Assembly: GCA_903861195.1 (NCBI GenBank)
Contig: CAIOTJ010000620.1
Location: 1 to 33,120 of the forward strand
Source of the DNA: an uncultured Planctomycetaceae bacterium
Lineage (GTDB): Bacteria; Planctomycetota; Planctomycetia; Planctomycetales; Planctomycetaceae
Length of the DNA stretch: 33,120 bases
Direction of reading: 5' to 3'
Positions 25,459 through 32,799 of this stretch are shown here, in pieces. The notes beneath the pieces were generated by a model, which had not been told where the DNA came from, did no database searches, and saw only the letters and a program-made list of their open reading frames with translations. Numbering within the stretch: the stretch's first letter is position 1; every line of letters starts with the position of its first letter. A program made the translations under genes and the position numbers.

Positions 25459-25866
25459 ATGCACAGCTTTTCCGTCCGTACTCCCCGGCGTAGCGCGTTC
25501 GTGGAGATCACCGAGCAGGTGCAGTCGTACGTGGCGGGGGCTGGGGTGGCCGCGGGAGTGGCGGTGGTGTTCGTTCCCCACACCACGGCGGGAGTGACGA
25601 TCAACGAGAACGCCGATCCGGATGTGGTGCACGATCTGCTGCTGACTCTCGACCGGCATTTTCCCAAGGATGCCCCGGGCTACCGGCATGCCGAGGGAAA
25701 CAGCGATTCGCACATCAAGGCCTCGCTGATGGGGTCGAGCTGCCAGGTGATTGTGGCGGGGGGGCGGCTGGTGCTGGGGACCTGGCAGGGGATTTATTTG
25801 TGTGAGTTCGATGGTCCGCGGACCCGGCAGGTGCATGTGCAACTGCTGCCCGCGGCCGGGAAATAA
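25459..25866 (+). CDS. yjbQ: YjbQ/UPF0047 family protein
   Basis: A 135-aa protein of the YjbQ (UPF0047) family, a small metal-binding fold. Signature segments are VPHTTAGVTINENADPDV (39-56), HAEGNSDSHIKASLMGSS (77-94) and GTWQGIYLCEFDGPRTR (107-123), all conserved. The histidines H41, H77 and H85 are the expected metal ligands. E. coli YjbQ has weak thiamine phosphate synthase activity, but the physiological role is unsettled. The start matches the family N-terminus although no Shine-Dalgarno is visible. trpC follows 49 bases later on the same strand. Confidence 0.93.
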   Translation: MHSFSVRTPRRSAFVEITEQVQSYVAGAGVAAGVAVVFVPHTTAGVTINENADPDVVHDLLLTLDRHFPKDAPGYRHAEGNSDSHIKASLMGSSCQVIVAGGRLVLGTWQGIYLCEFDGPRTRQVHVQLLPAAGK

Positions 25867-25915
25867 GACCCTGACCGCCGGTGGGCAGACCGGCGGGCGT
25901 TGTGGAGTGAAGCCG

Positions 25916-26707
25916 TTGGCAGACATTCTCGAGAAGATCATGTCCCGGAAGCGGGACGAGATTGCGGCGGCCAAAGCGGCCCGGCCCGAGGCCGAGCTGC
26001 GCGCCCGGGTCGCCGACGCCCCTGAGCCGCGCGACTTTGTGGGGGCCCTCCGCCGGCCGGGCCGGATGCGGGTGATTGCCGAGGTGAAGAAGGCCTCTCC
26101 CTCGGCGGGGGTGATTCGGGCCGATTTTGACGCGGTGTGGATTGCCCAGGCATATGAACGGGCCGGGGCCGACTGCTTAAGCGTGCTGACCGACGAGCAC
26201 TTCTTCCAGGGGCACCTCGATTACCTGGTGGCGGTGCGGAGGGCGGTGGGGCTGCCGGTGCTGCGGAAGGACTTTCTGCTCGACAAATATCAGGTGCTGG
26301 AGGCGCGGGCGGCGGGGGCCGACTGCGTGCTGCTGATTGCCGAGTGCCTCGACGACTGCCGGCTGCGCGAGCTGTACTTCGCCGCCCGGGAACTGGGGAT
26401 GGATGTGCTGATCGAGCTGTACGATCCCGAAAACCTCGACCGGGTGTTGAAGCTCGAGCCCGACCTGGTGGGGGTCAACAACCGCGATCTGCGGACGTTT
26501 GTGACCGATCTGGAGCATTCGGTGACGCTCTCGCGGCAGGTGCCGCGCGAGTGCGTGTTTGTGAGTGAAAGCGGCATTCGGACCCGGGCCGATGTCGACC
26601 GTCTTTTGGGGGCGGGGATCCGGGCGATTCTGGTGGGGGAATCACTGATGCGGTCGCCGGATGTCGGCGACGCGTTGCGGCAACTGGTGGGGGAGGAAGC
26701 AACATGA
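25916..26707 (+). CDS. trpC: Indole-3-glycerol phosphate synthase
   Basis: A 263-aa TrpC, which cyclises CdRP to indole-3-glycerol phosphate in tryptophan synthesis. Catalytic and binding residues line up with the family: E56 and K58 in AEVKKASPS, K118 in LRKDFLLDKYQ, E167, N188-N189 in VGVNNRDLRTF, and E218-S219 in VSESGI. LVGESLMRS is the phosphate-binding end. The likely start is TTG 25916, which gives MADILEKIMSRKRDEI, the typical TrpC opening, with GGAG 8 bases upstream. GTG 25907 is an alternative adding three residues. It stands between yjbQ and a NUDIX gene, not with other trp genes. The NUDIX start overlaps its stop (ATGA), so the two are translationally coupled. Confidence 0.95.
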   Translation: MADILEKIMSRKRDEIAAAKAARPEAELRARVADAPEPRDFVGALRRPGRMRVIAEVKKASPSAGVIRADFDAVWIAQAYERAGADCLSVLTDEHFFQGHLDYLVAVRRAVGLPVLRKDFLLDKYQVLEARAAGADCVLLIAECLDDCRLRELYFAARELGMDVLIELYDPENLDRVLKLEPDLVGVNNRDLRTFVTDLEHSVTLSRQVPRECVFVSESGIRTRADVDRLLGAGIRAILVGESLMRSPDVGDALRQLVGEEAT

Positions 26708-27297
26708 GTGGTGTGGAACAGGTGCTGGTGATTCCGACGGAACTCTTCCACGAGGTGGGACACTTCCAGGGGGTGTGCGGCGAGGTGGGGCCGTATCTCG
26801 AACGGCTGTTCGACCCGGCGCAGATCAGCTATCGCCCACGGGACGAGATGGAGCAGGATCCGCGATTCAAGCAGTTGATTCCCTACTGCCTGTTTCGCCA
26901 CGGAGACCATTTGTTCCAGTATACGCGCGGCAAGCTGCAGGGGGAGGGACGGCTGCGGGGGAAGAAATCGGTGGGGGTGGGGGGGCACATCTGCAGTGAG
27001 GACCAGGCGGGGGGACAGTCGGTGTATCGGGAGGCGTTGGAGCGGGAATTGGCCGAGGAAGTGCGGATTGAAACCGGCTTTCGCGAACGGCTGGTCGGGC
27101 TGCTGAACGACGATTTGACCGAGGTGGGGCGGGTGCACCTGGGGATTGTGCATCTGTTCGAAGTCGAAGAACCCAAAGTTTGGGCCCGCGAAGAGTCGAT
27201 GTTGGATGCAGGGTTTGTCCCGATCGAAGCGCTTTTGCGGGAGCTGGACGGCTTCGAGACCTGGTCGCAGTTGGTTCTGAGGCACTTGTTCGCCTAG
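26704..27297 (+). CDS. NUDIX-type hydrolase
   Basis: A 197-aa protein with a NUDIX-like core. VGVGGHICSEDQ (about 90-101) is followed by REALERELAEEV (109-120), carrying the R-E-x-x-E-E of the Nudix box, but with a longer loop than the canonical box between Gly and Glu. Such enzymes hydrolyse nucleoside diphosphates linked to another group; similar planctomycete proteins are labelled phosphoesterases. The N-terminal 60 residues are outside the core. The ATG overlaps the trpC stop by four bases and GGAGG lies 7 bases before it, so the two are co-translated. Substrate is unknown. Confidence 0.78.
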   Translation: MSGVEQVLVIPTELFHEVGHFQGVCGEVGPYLERLFDPAQISYRPRDEMEQDPRFKQLIPYCLFRHGDHLFQYTRGKLQGEGRLRGKKSVGVGGHICSEDQAGGQSVYREALERELAEEVRIETGFRERLVGLLNDDLTEVGRVHLGIVHLFEVEEPKVWAREESMLDAGFVPIEALLRELDGFETWSQLVLRHLFA

Positions 27298-27478
27298 GTT
27301 CCCTGCTGCTGGGGGTGGCCGTCGGCCGTGAGTTCAGGGAAAGGAATCTCCCCAGTCACGGTGGGTTGCTGCGAGAGCGAAGACCAATTGCAGTGCGGGC
27401 TGGAGAACGCCGGGAGGGCGTTGCCGGCCAACGAAGGCGGAGCCTTCGGCACGACGCCATTTTCAAAGGAGTGTTGCG

Positions 27479-28144
27479 ATGGCTGGGGAGCTGACTCGAC
27501 GGAGCATGTTGGCGGCGGGCCTGGGAGCGGCCGGCGCTTTGACCACCACCCAGGTTCGTGCGGCCGCGGCCGAGGCCGAGGGACGGTTGGATCTGGAAGG
27601 GCTGGCGAAGGCCCTGAAGACGGCTGGCGTCAAGGCCAAATCGCGTGAGAAAGCCTTCGACTTCAGCTATGTCGAGAAAGATGCCGTCGGGGAGGAGTGG
27701 ACCCTCTCGATGTCGGCGGTGCTTTCGAACGACGAAGAGACCGTGTGGCTGATGGCCTGGCTGGACGAGCTGCCCCAGTCTTCGGCCGATGTGCCCCGGA
27801 CGGCGTTGCTGCGGCTGCTGGCCGACAACGACATGATCGGCAACGGCATTTTCTTCGCCTATGTGAAGAGCAACCGGCGGTTCATTCTGCAGCGGGTGTT
27901 GAAGAACACCGCTCTGACCGCCACCTCGCTGAAGAGCGATCTCGACGAGCTGGGCTTCGCGGTGATGAACACCTATGCCCACTGGGCCGTGAAGAACTGG
28001 AAGGCGCTCTCGGGGACCACCGAGACGGCCGCGGCTACCGCCGCCAAGGAGACCGAGGCTGACGAGGCAGTGAAGCCTTCGGCTGGCGGGGTCAGCCGGA
28101 CGGCGACCCGCGACGCGGGTACCACCGGCAAGTCGCGCAAGTAG
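27479..28144 (+). CDS. Tat-signal hypothetical protein, possibly YbjN/CesT-like fold
   Basis: A 221-aa protein with a twin-arginine signal (LTRRSMLAAGLGAAGAL, R7-R8) and an AAAA region before the likely cleavage. The mature part (about 40-170) has alternating strands and helices: FDFSYVEKD, EWTLSMSAVLSNDEETVWLMAWL, then a helical ALLRLLADNDMIG, FFAYVKSNRRFILQRVL and a terminal helix. This pattern resembles YbjN or CesT-type chaperone folds, a loose impression only. The C-terminal 45 residues are Thr/Ala/Glu-rich and low-complexity. AAAGGAG lies about 8 bases before the ATG. Function is unknown. Confidence 0.78.
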   Translation: MAGELTRRSMLAAGLGAAGALTTTQVRAAAAEAEGRLDLEGLAKALKTAGVKAKSREKAFDFSYVEKDAVGEEWTLSMSAVLSNDEETVWLMAWLDELPQSSADVPRTALLRLLADNDMIGNGIFFAYVKSNRRFILQRVLKNTALTATSLKSDLDELGFAVMNTYAHWAVKNWKALSGTTETAAATAAKETEADEAVKPSAGGVSRTATRDAGTTGKSRK

Positions 28145-28217
28145 GCCAGGCCGATTCTCGAGCGGTCGCCCGGTTCGGCCGGCCGGACCAGCACCCCCTC
28201 GGGTGGCCCCAGACGTC

Positions 28218-28268
28218 GTGGGCCGGAAGACGTGGGCCGGAAGACGTGGGCCGGAAGACGTGGGCCGG
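28218..28268. repeat. Tandem repeat, three and a half 14-base units
   Basis: GTGGGCCGGAAGAC is repeated exactly at 28218-28231, 28232-28245 and 28246-28259, with a partial fourth copy to 28268. The unit is not a multiple of three. It lies 73 bases after the Tat-signal gene, before the strong hairpin. Confidence 0.93.
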
Positions 28269-28370
28269 TGGGCGGGTGCGGTTGTGTCGGTCGCAAGGTA
28301 CAGACCGGCGGCTGGACTCGCGGGCACGCCGCCGACCGCGAGCAGCCGAAGAGACAAACGTGAGTCAGAA

Positions 28371-28416
28371 ACACCCCGCATCGCCCGGAGTCTTGCTCCG
28401 GGGCGATGCGGGGTGT
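28371..28416. terminator. Strong 46-base hairpin, probable terminator
   Basis: ACACCCCGCATCGCCCGGAG (28371-28390) pairs with the reverse complement ending GATGCGGGGTGT (to 28416), with a single bulged base and a TCTTG loop. The stem is about 20 bp. No T tract follows on either strand, so it may act with Rho, as an mRNA 3'-end stabiliser, or as a mobile palindromic element. Confidence 0.6.
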
Positions 28417-28605
28417 CTGCCATTGCCAACCCTGGCATCCGACGGGCGGGAGACTGCCAAGTGGGAAGACTGTGAGGGGAGGGGGGGCTGCGGCAGGGTG
28501 GGGTGGGTGTGGGATGTGAAGTCGGCAAGGAGATGGGGTGAGGAACGTCAGAAGAGGGTGTCAACAACGCAATGGTGCGCGCTGATGCGTTGGAGGGGGG
28601 CTCGC

Positions 28606-28634
28606 TTGTGACCCATTCTGCCCCCTCCTATACT
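28606..28634 (+). promoter_or_regulatory. Sigma-70-type promoter of the fab cluster
   Basis: TTGTGA at 28606-28611 and TATACT at 28629-28634 are separated by exactly 17 bases, close to consensus. Transcription would begin near 28641, about 40 bases before the first dehydratase start. Confidence 0.6.
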
Positions 28635-28680
28635 GGCGTTTCGTTTGTTCTTGGCCCTGCGGGAGTTCGGAGCGTCGTGC

Positions 28681-29169
28681 ATGCGGTTCAACCTGATTGA
28701 TCGGATCACAGATCTGCAACCGGGGAAATCGATTGTCGCCATCAAGAATCTGACGCTCGCGGAGGAGTACTTGGCGGATCATTTCCCGGGTTTTCCCGTG
28801 ATGCCCGGAGTTTTGATGGTCGAGGCCCTGGCGCAGGCGGGGGGCTGGCTGATCCGGCACACCGAGGATTTCCGCCACAGCACCGTGTTGCTCAAGAGTG
28901 CCCGGGCTCTGAAGTTCGTGAACTTCGTGACACCGGGTAAAATGCTGCGGGTGTCGCTGGAGATTCAGGGTTGGCAGGGGGATGAGTGCAGTTTCAAGGC
29001 GAGTGGCACGGTTGATGGCCAGACGGCTGTCGCGGGGCGACTGGTTTTGGAACGGTTCAACCTGCGTGACCGCAATCCGGCGGCGGCGGCAGCCGACGAG
29101 GTCCAGAACAGGCATTGGCGGGAGCTGTTTCCGCAGTTGTGGACGGCCCCCTCGCCCACGGGGGCCTGA
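28681..29169 (+). CDS. fabZ: 3-hydroxyacyl-ACP dehydratase, FabZ/FabA-type (first copy)
   Basis: A 162-aa hotdog-fold dehydratase that removes water from 3-hydroxyacyl-ACP. The catalytic motif DHFPGFPVMPGVLMVEALAQ contains H34 and E48, 14 residues apart as in E. coli FabZ. An upstream in-frame start (28645) exists, but the ATG at 28681 has CGGAG 9 bases before it and gives the family-length N-terminus. The C-terminal 30 residues are an extra, less conserved tail. It is the first gene after the TTGTGA/TATACT promoter. A second dehydratase in the cluster suggests a division of labour by chain length or double-bond position, which cannot be told from the motif. Confidence 0.87.
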   Translation: MRFNLIDRITDLQPGKSIVAIKNLTLAEEYLADHFPGFPVMPGVLMVEALAQAGGWLIRHTEDFRHSTVLLKSARALKFVNFVTPGKMLRVSLEIQGWQGDECSFKASGTVDGQTAVAGRLVLERFNLRDRNPAAAAADEVQNRHWRELFPQLWTAPSPTGA

Positions 29170-29370
29170 GGGGGGTGGTTCCCGGTCCATGAATGGAACG
29201 CGGCTCCCAGGGGGGGGCCGGCCGGGAAGGTTTTCCGGGAACTTTCCTGACACGATTCCAGTTCCAGACCTGCGGCCAATTCCTGATCAGACAGTTTCCA
29301 CCGGTTTGGATCTCGCGGGACGCGCACCAGACCTGGATTCCAGCAACTCAGACACCGAGATCTTCCAGAC

Positions 29371-30123
29371 ATGAAACTTGCAGGCAAGACCGCTCTGGTC
29401 ACCGGCGGCAGCCGTGGGATTGGCCGTTCCGTGGTCGAAACCCTGGCCGGGGCGGGGGCGGCGGTCACCTTTGTGTACCAGTCGAATTCCCAGGCGGCCG
29501 AGCAGCTGGTGGCCGAGTTGAAAGGGAAGGGGCTGGATGTCTCGGCCGCGCAGGCGGATGTGCGCTCGCAGGCCCAGGCGGACAAGGTGGTCGAGCAGTT
29601 TCTCGAGCAGCGGCAGAAGATCGACATCCTGGTGAACAACGCGGGGATTATCCGCGACACCCTGCTGATCCAGATGACGGAAGAGCAGTGGAAGGACGTG
29701 ATCGAGACCAATCTCAACAGCGTCTACAACTTCTGCCATGCCGTCTACCGGCCCATGATGTCGGCCCGCAAGGGGCGGATCATCAACATGTCGAGCGTCG
29801 CGGCCCACTTTGGCAACAAGGGGCAGGCGAACTACGCGGCCAGCAAGGGGGGGATTGAAGGGTTCACCCGCTGCCTCGCGACCGAACTGGCCAGCCGGGG
29901 GGTGACCGTCAACGCGATCGCCCCTGGATTCATCGAGACCGACATGACGCAGGCGGTGCGGAATGCGGCCGAGGCCGAAATCAAGAAGAAGATTCCTCTC
30001 AAGCGTTTGGGCAAGCCGGAAGACATCGCCGAGGCGGTGTTGTTCCTCGCCAGTGACTCCGCCTCGTACATCACGGGGCAGATCCTCACGGTTGATGGTG
30101 GTCTGACGCTGGGTGGTTTCTAA
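29371..30123 (+). CDS. fabG: 3-oxoacyl-ACP reductase FabG
   Basis: A 250-aa classical short-chain dehydrogenase that reduces 3-oxoacyl-ACP with NADPH. Motifs: TGGSRGIG at 11-18 (cofactor loop), NNAG at 89-92, N114, S142, Y155 and K159 (catalytic tetrad, in YAASK), and IAPGFIETDM. The spacing matches E. coli FabG. The C-terminus ITGQILTVDGGL is typical of FabG rather than other SDRs. No strong Shine-Dalgarno is visible and about 200 bases separate it from the first dehydratase. Its place between a dehydratase and an acyl carrier protein gene supports the role. Confidence 0.94.
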   Translation: MKLAGKTALVTGGSRGIGRSVVETLAGAGAAVTFVYQSNSQAAEQLVAELKGKGLDVSAAQADVRSQAQADKVVEQFLEQRQKIDILVNNAGIIRDTLLIQMTEEQWKDVIETNLNSVYNFCHAVYRPMMSARKGRIINMSSVAAHFGNKGQANYAASKGGIEGFTRCLATELASRGVTVNAIAPGFIETDMTQAVRNAAEAEIKKKIPLKRLGKPEDIAEAVLFLASDSASYITGQILTVDGGLTLGGF

Positions 30124-30418
30124 GTGGGGTGGTTTTCGAGTGGGGACTGGTTTCTCACGGTGTGTCGGGACGGCTGGAAGCGGAGTGGTTTGGGGCCATT
30201 TCGCGGCGTAGTTCCGGTTGTGGCGGCTGCCTGGTGGTGACCAGTTCCGCGTGTGAAGTGGTGTGCTTGAATTTGTGTGAGTGGATGTGGGTCCCCGGTC
30301 TTCCTTTCCGTCGCAGCGGAGGGCTGGAGTGTGTCAGATGCGGCGGACGCCGGTGAGTTTGCTGCCGGGACCCGCGGGGCGGGTTCGGGTTGGTGGCTGA
30401 CCGTCAGAGAGGAGTTCC

Positions 30419-30805
30419 ATGCCAACGTCAGATGAAGTCTTCAACAAAGTTCGCGAAACTCTGGTCGATGCCCTGGGGGTCGATGACGACGAGGTAACGC
30501 CCGAGGCCACCCTGGTGGGTGACCTGGGGGCCGAGTCGATCGACTTTCTGGACATCATTTTCCGGCTGGAGAAGAACTTCAACATCAAGATTCCCCGTGG
30601 GGAATTGTTCCCCGAGAACCTCGCCACCGACGAGTCGCTGGTGAAGGACGGTTTGGTGACCGCCGAGGGGATTGAGAAGCTGCGGGCCAGCATGCCTCAC
30701 GCCGACGTGAGCAAGTTCGCCGCGAATCCCAAGGTTGAAAACATCCAGGAGCTGTTCACGGTCGGAATGATCGTGAAGTTCCTCGAGAAGAAGCTGTCGG
30801 CCTGA
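30419..30805 (+). CDS. Acyl carrier protein, extended (128 aa)
   Basis: An acidic 128-aa carrier protein. GAESIDFLDI carries the phosphopantetheine serine at S40, in an ESID context instead of the usual DSLD. The helix 1 region (DEVFNKVRETLVDALGVD) is typical. The protein is about 50 residues longer than housekeeping AcpP: an extra segment (about 70-110) lies between the recognition helix and the C-terminal MIVKFLEKKL helix. GAGGAG is 4 bases before the ATG. 295 noncoding bases lie upstream and a strong terminator 8 bases downstream, so it may be transcribed at a level different from its neighbours. It may serve the clustered dehydratases, FabG and FabF; it could be a specialised rather than the main ACP. 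Confidence 0.9.
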   Translation: MPTSDEVFNKVRETLVDALGVDDDEVTPEATLVGDLGAESIDFLDIIFRLEKNFNIKIPRGELFPENLATDESLVKDGLVTAEGIEKLRASMPHADVSKFAANPKVENIQELFTVGMIVKFLEKKLSA

Positions 30806-30812
30806 GTTTTCC

Positions 30813-30856
30813 CGGGGAGAGGGACCACGAGTGGTCCCTCTCCCCGCAAGTTTTTT
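30813..30856 (+). terminator. Strong intrinsic terminator after the acyl carrier protein gene
   Basis: A perfect 15-bp stem, CGGGGAGAGGGACCA (30813-30827) with TGGTCCCTCTCCCCG (30832-30846), closes a CGAG loop. It is followed by CAAG and six T residues (30851-30856). It is textbook rho-independent and sits inside the fab cluster, 17 bases before the next start codon. Confidence 0.92.
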
Positions 30857-30873
30857 CCGGGTGGCAGGGTGCC

Positions 30874-31365
30874 ATGCGTTGGATCTGGATCGACCGGTTT
30901 GTGGAGTTCGCGAGTGGCTCGCATGCGACCGCCATCAAGTGCGTGACCATGGCCGAGGAACATCTGGCGGATCACTTCCCGGGCTTTCCGGTCATGCCCC
31001 ACTCGCTGATCATCGAGGGGCTGGCTCAGACGGGGGGCATTCTGGTCGGGGAGGCGCTGAAGTTCTCGACCGTGGTGGTGCTGGCCAAGATTCCCAAGGT
31101 CAGCTTCCAGGGTTATGCCCATCCCGGAGATACATTGTCTTATCAGGTCCGTCTGCTCGATCTGCAGCCTGATGGCGGGATTGTGGAGGGGACGGCCCGG
31201 GTGGGGGATCAGTTGGTGGCCGAGATCGAGATTGTGTTCGCGAGTCTGCCGCGGTCGGTGGTTCCCAACGCCCGGCAGGATTTTGTGATTCCGTCCGAGA
31301 TGCTGAGGATTCTGAACGTGGGCTCGGCCCCGGCGGGGCAGGCGGGCGAAGCGCCGGCGGTCTGA
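30874..31365 (+). CDS. 3-hydroxyacyl-ACP dehydratase, FabZ/FabA-type (second copy)
   Basis: A 163-aa hotdog dehydratase paralogous to the first copy. LADHFPGFPVMPHSLIIEGLAQ keeps H34 and E48 at the same positions. The usual PG before the helix is PH (P42-H43), an unusual change next to the active site. The first 40 residues align closely with copy one (EEHLADHFPGFPVMP against EEYLADHFPGFPVMP). AGGG lies 5 bases before the ATG. It follows the terminator by 17 bases, so expression depends on read-through or a promoter overlapping the terminator. FabF begins 25 bases after its stop. A separate substrate range or a non-catalytic partner role is possible. Confidence 0.85.
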   Translation: MRWIWIDRFVEFASGSHATAIKCVTMAEEHLADHFPGFPVMPHSLIIEGLAQTGGILVGEALKFSTVVVLAKIPKVSFQGYAHPGDTLSYQVRLLDLQPDGGIVEGTARVGDQLVAEIEIVFASLPRSVVPNARQDFVIPSEMLRILNVGSAPAGQAGEAPAV

Positions 31366-31390
31366 GGGTCATTGAACGGAGAGGCGAAGC

Positions 31391-32674
31391 ATGAGAAGAC
31401 GTGTCGTCGTCACGGGGATCGGGGTGATCACCCCGGTGGGACATGATGTGGAATCGATGTGGCAGGTGCTGCGCCGGTCGGGGAGCGGGATCGGGCACAT
31501 TACGCATTTCGATGCCAGCCGGTTTCCGACGAAGATCGCGGCCGAGGTCAAGGATTTCGACCTCGGCCGGTGGATCTCGAATCCCGAACGGTTCGCCCAG
31601 TGCGGGCGGAATGTGACCTTCGCGATCGCCGCCGCGACCGAGGCGGTGCGGGCTGCCGGCCTGGCGTCGGGCGCGCCCGACCCCACCCGGTTTGGCGTCT
31701 ATCTGGGGGCGGGTGAAGGACAGCAGGACTTCGGCCGGTTCATGCAGATTCTCTGCCGGTCGCGCAAAGGGACCGAAGTGGACCTCGAGGCGTTTACCCG
31801 CCTGGGACTGACCCATCTCGATCCCGAGACCGAGATCCATCAGGAGCCCAACGTCCCGGCGGGGGTCTTGGCGTCGCTGTTCAACGCCCAGGGGCCCAAC
31901 CTGAACTGCCTGACCGCCTGCGCCGCCTCGAGCCAGGCGATTGGCGAGGCGACCGAGATCATCCGCCGCGGCGATGCCGACATCATGCTCTCGGGAGGGG
32001 CCCACAGCATGATCCACCCGTTCGGCGTGACGGGCTTCAACCTGTTGACCGCCCTGTCGACCCACAATGACAATCCCACAGGAGCCTCCCGCCCGTTCGA
32101 CAAGAACCGCGATGGCTTCGTGCTGGGCGAAGGGGCTGGCATGCTGGTCCTGGAAGAACTGGAACACGCACGCGCCCGCAAGGCGACGATTTTCGGTGAG
32201 TTGGTTGGGTTTGGCACGACCGCCGATGCCTACCGGATCACCGACACCCACCCCGAGGGGCGGGGAGCGGTGTCGTGCATCCAGATGGCTCTCAAGGATG
32301 CCGGTCTGAACACCGACCAGATCGACTACATCAACGCCCACGGCACCAGCACCGACGTGAACGACCGGGTCGAGACCATGGCGATCCGCAAGGCGCTGGG
32401 AGCCGACGCCTATCAGACGCCGGTCTCCAGCGTGAAGAGCATGATGGGGCACCTGATTGCGGCGGCCGGAGCGGTCGAGGCGATTGTCTGCCTGTTGACG
32501 ATCCGCGACCACATCCTGCCCCCGACGACCAACTACGAAACTCCCGACCCCGACTGCGACCTCGACTACGTTCCGAACGTCGCCCGGCCGGCGCCGGTCG
32601 AGCGGGCCCTGTCGAACAGTTTCGGGTTCGGTGGCCAGAATATCTCGCTGATCCTCTCGAAATTCCGGGCCTGA
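31391..32674 (+). CDS. fabF: 3-oxoacyl-ACP synthase II (FabF-type)
   Basis: A 427-aa KAS II elongation enzyme that condenses acyl-ACP with malonyl-ACP. The Cys-His-His triad is intact: C177 in TACAASSQA, H317 in NAHGTSTDVND and H354 in SMMGHLIAAAG, with K349. GFGGQNISLIL closes the protein as expected. The segment at about 108-155 (GEGQQDFGRFMQ onward) is longer than in E. coli FabF, a likely family variant. GGAGAGG is 6 bases before the ATG. It is the last gene of the cluster and is followed at once by a tandem repeat. No chain-length factor, thioesterase or other polyketide gene is nearby, so a fatty-acid role is favoured. Confidence 0.94.
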   Translation: MRRRVVVTGIGVITPVGHDVESMWQVLRRSGSGIGHITHFDASRFPTKIAAEVKDFDLGRWISNPERFAQCGRNVTFAIAAATEAVRAAGLASGAPDPTRFGVYLGAGEGQQDFGRFMQILCRSRKGTEVDLEAFTRLGLTHLDPETEIHQEPNVPAGVLASLFNAQGPNLNCLTACAASSQAIGEATEIIRRGDADIMLSGGAHSMIHPFGVTGFNLLTALSTHNDNPTGASRPFDKNRDGFVLGEGAGMLVLEELEHARARKATIFGELVGFGTTADAYRITDTHPEGRGAVSCIQMALKDAGLNTDQIDYINAHGTSTDVNDRVETMAIRKALGADAYQTPVSSVKSMMGHLIAAAGAVEAIVCLLTIRDHILPPTTNYETPDPDCDLDYVPNVARPAPVERALSNSFGFGGQNISLILSKFRA

Positions 32675-32705
32675 GGCCCGGGTTCGCCCGGCCCCGGGTC
32701 CGGTT

Positions 32706-32799
32706 GGTCCGGGGTGCGACTGGTCCGGGGTGCGACTGGTCCGGGGTGCGACTGGTCCGGGGTGCGACTGGTCCGGGTGCGACTGGTCCGGGTGCGACT
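32706..32799. repeat. Tandem repeat, four 16-base and two 15-base units
   Basis: GGTCCGGGGTGCGACT occurs four times (32706-32769), then twice with one G fewer (32770-32784, 32785-32799). It starts 31 bases after the fabF stop. The unit length and the one-base deletions rule out a maintained reading frame. Confidence 0.95.

Larger units (their letters stand above)
28145..28600. other. Intergenic region with repeat and hairpin, no gene
   Basis: The 536 bases from the Tat-signal gene to the first dehydratase hold a 14-base tandem repeat, a 46-base hairpin and the fab promoter, listed separately. Open frames reading through them have repeat-derived sequence and no domain. Confidence 0.6.

Noticed and set aside
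26661-26999. 112-aa plus-strand frame overlapping the trpC-NUDIX junction
   Set aside because: It is out of frame with two well-supported genes and has no recognisable feature.
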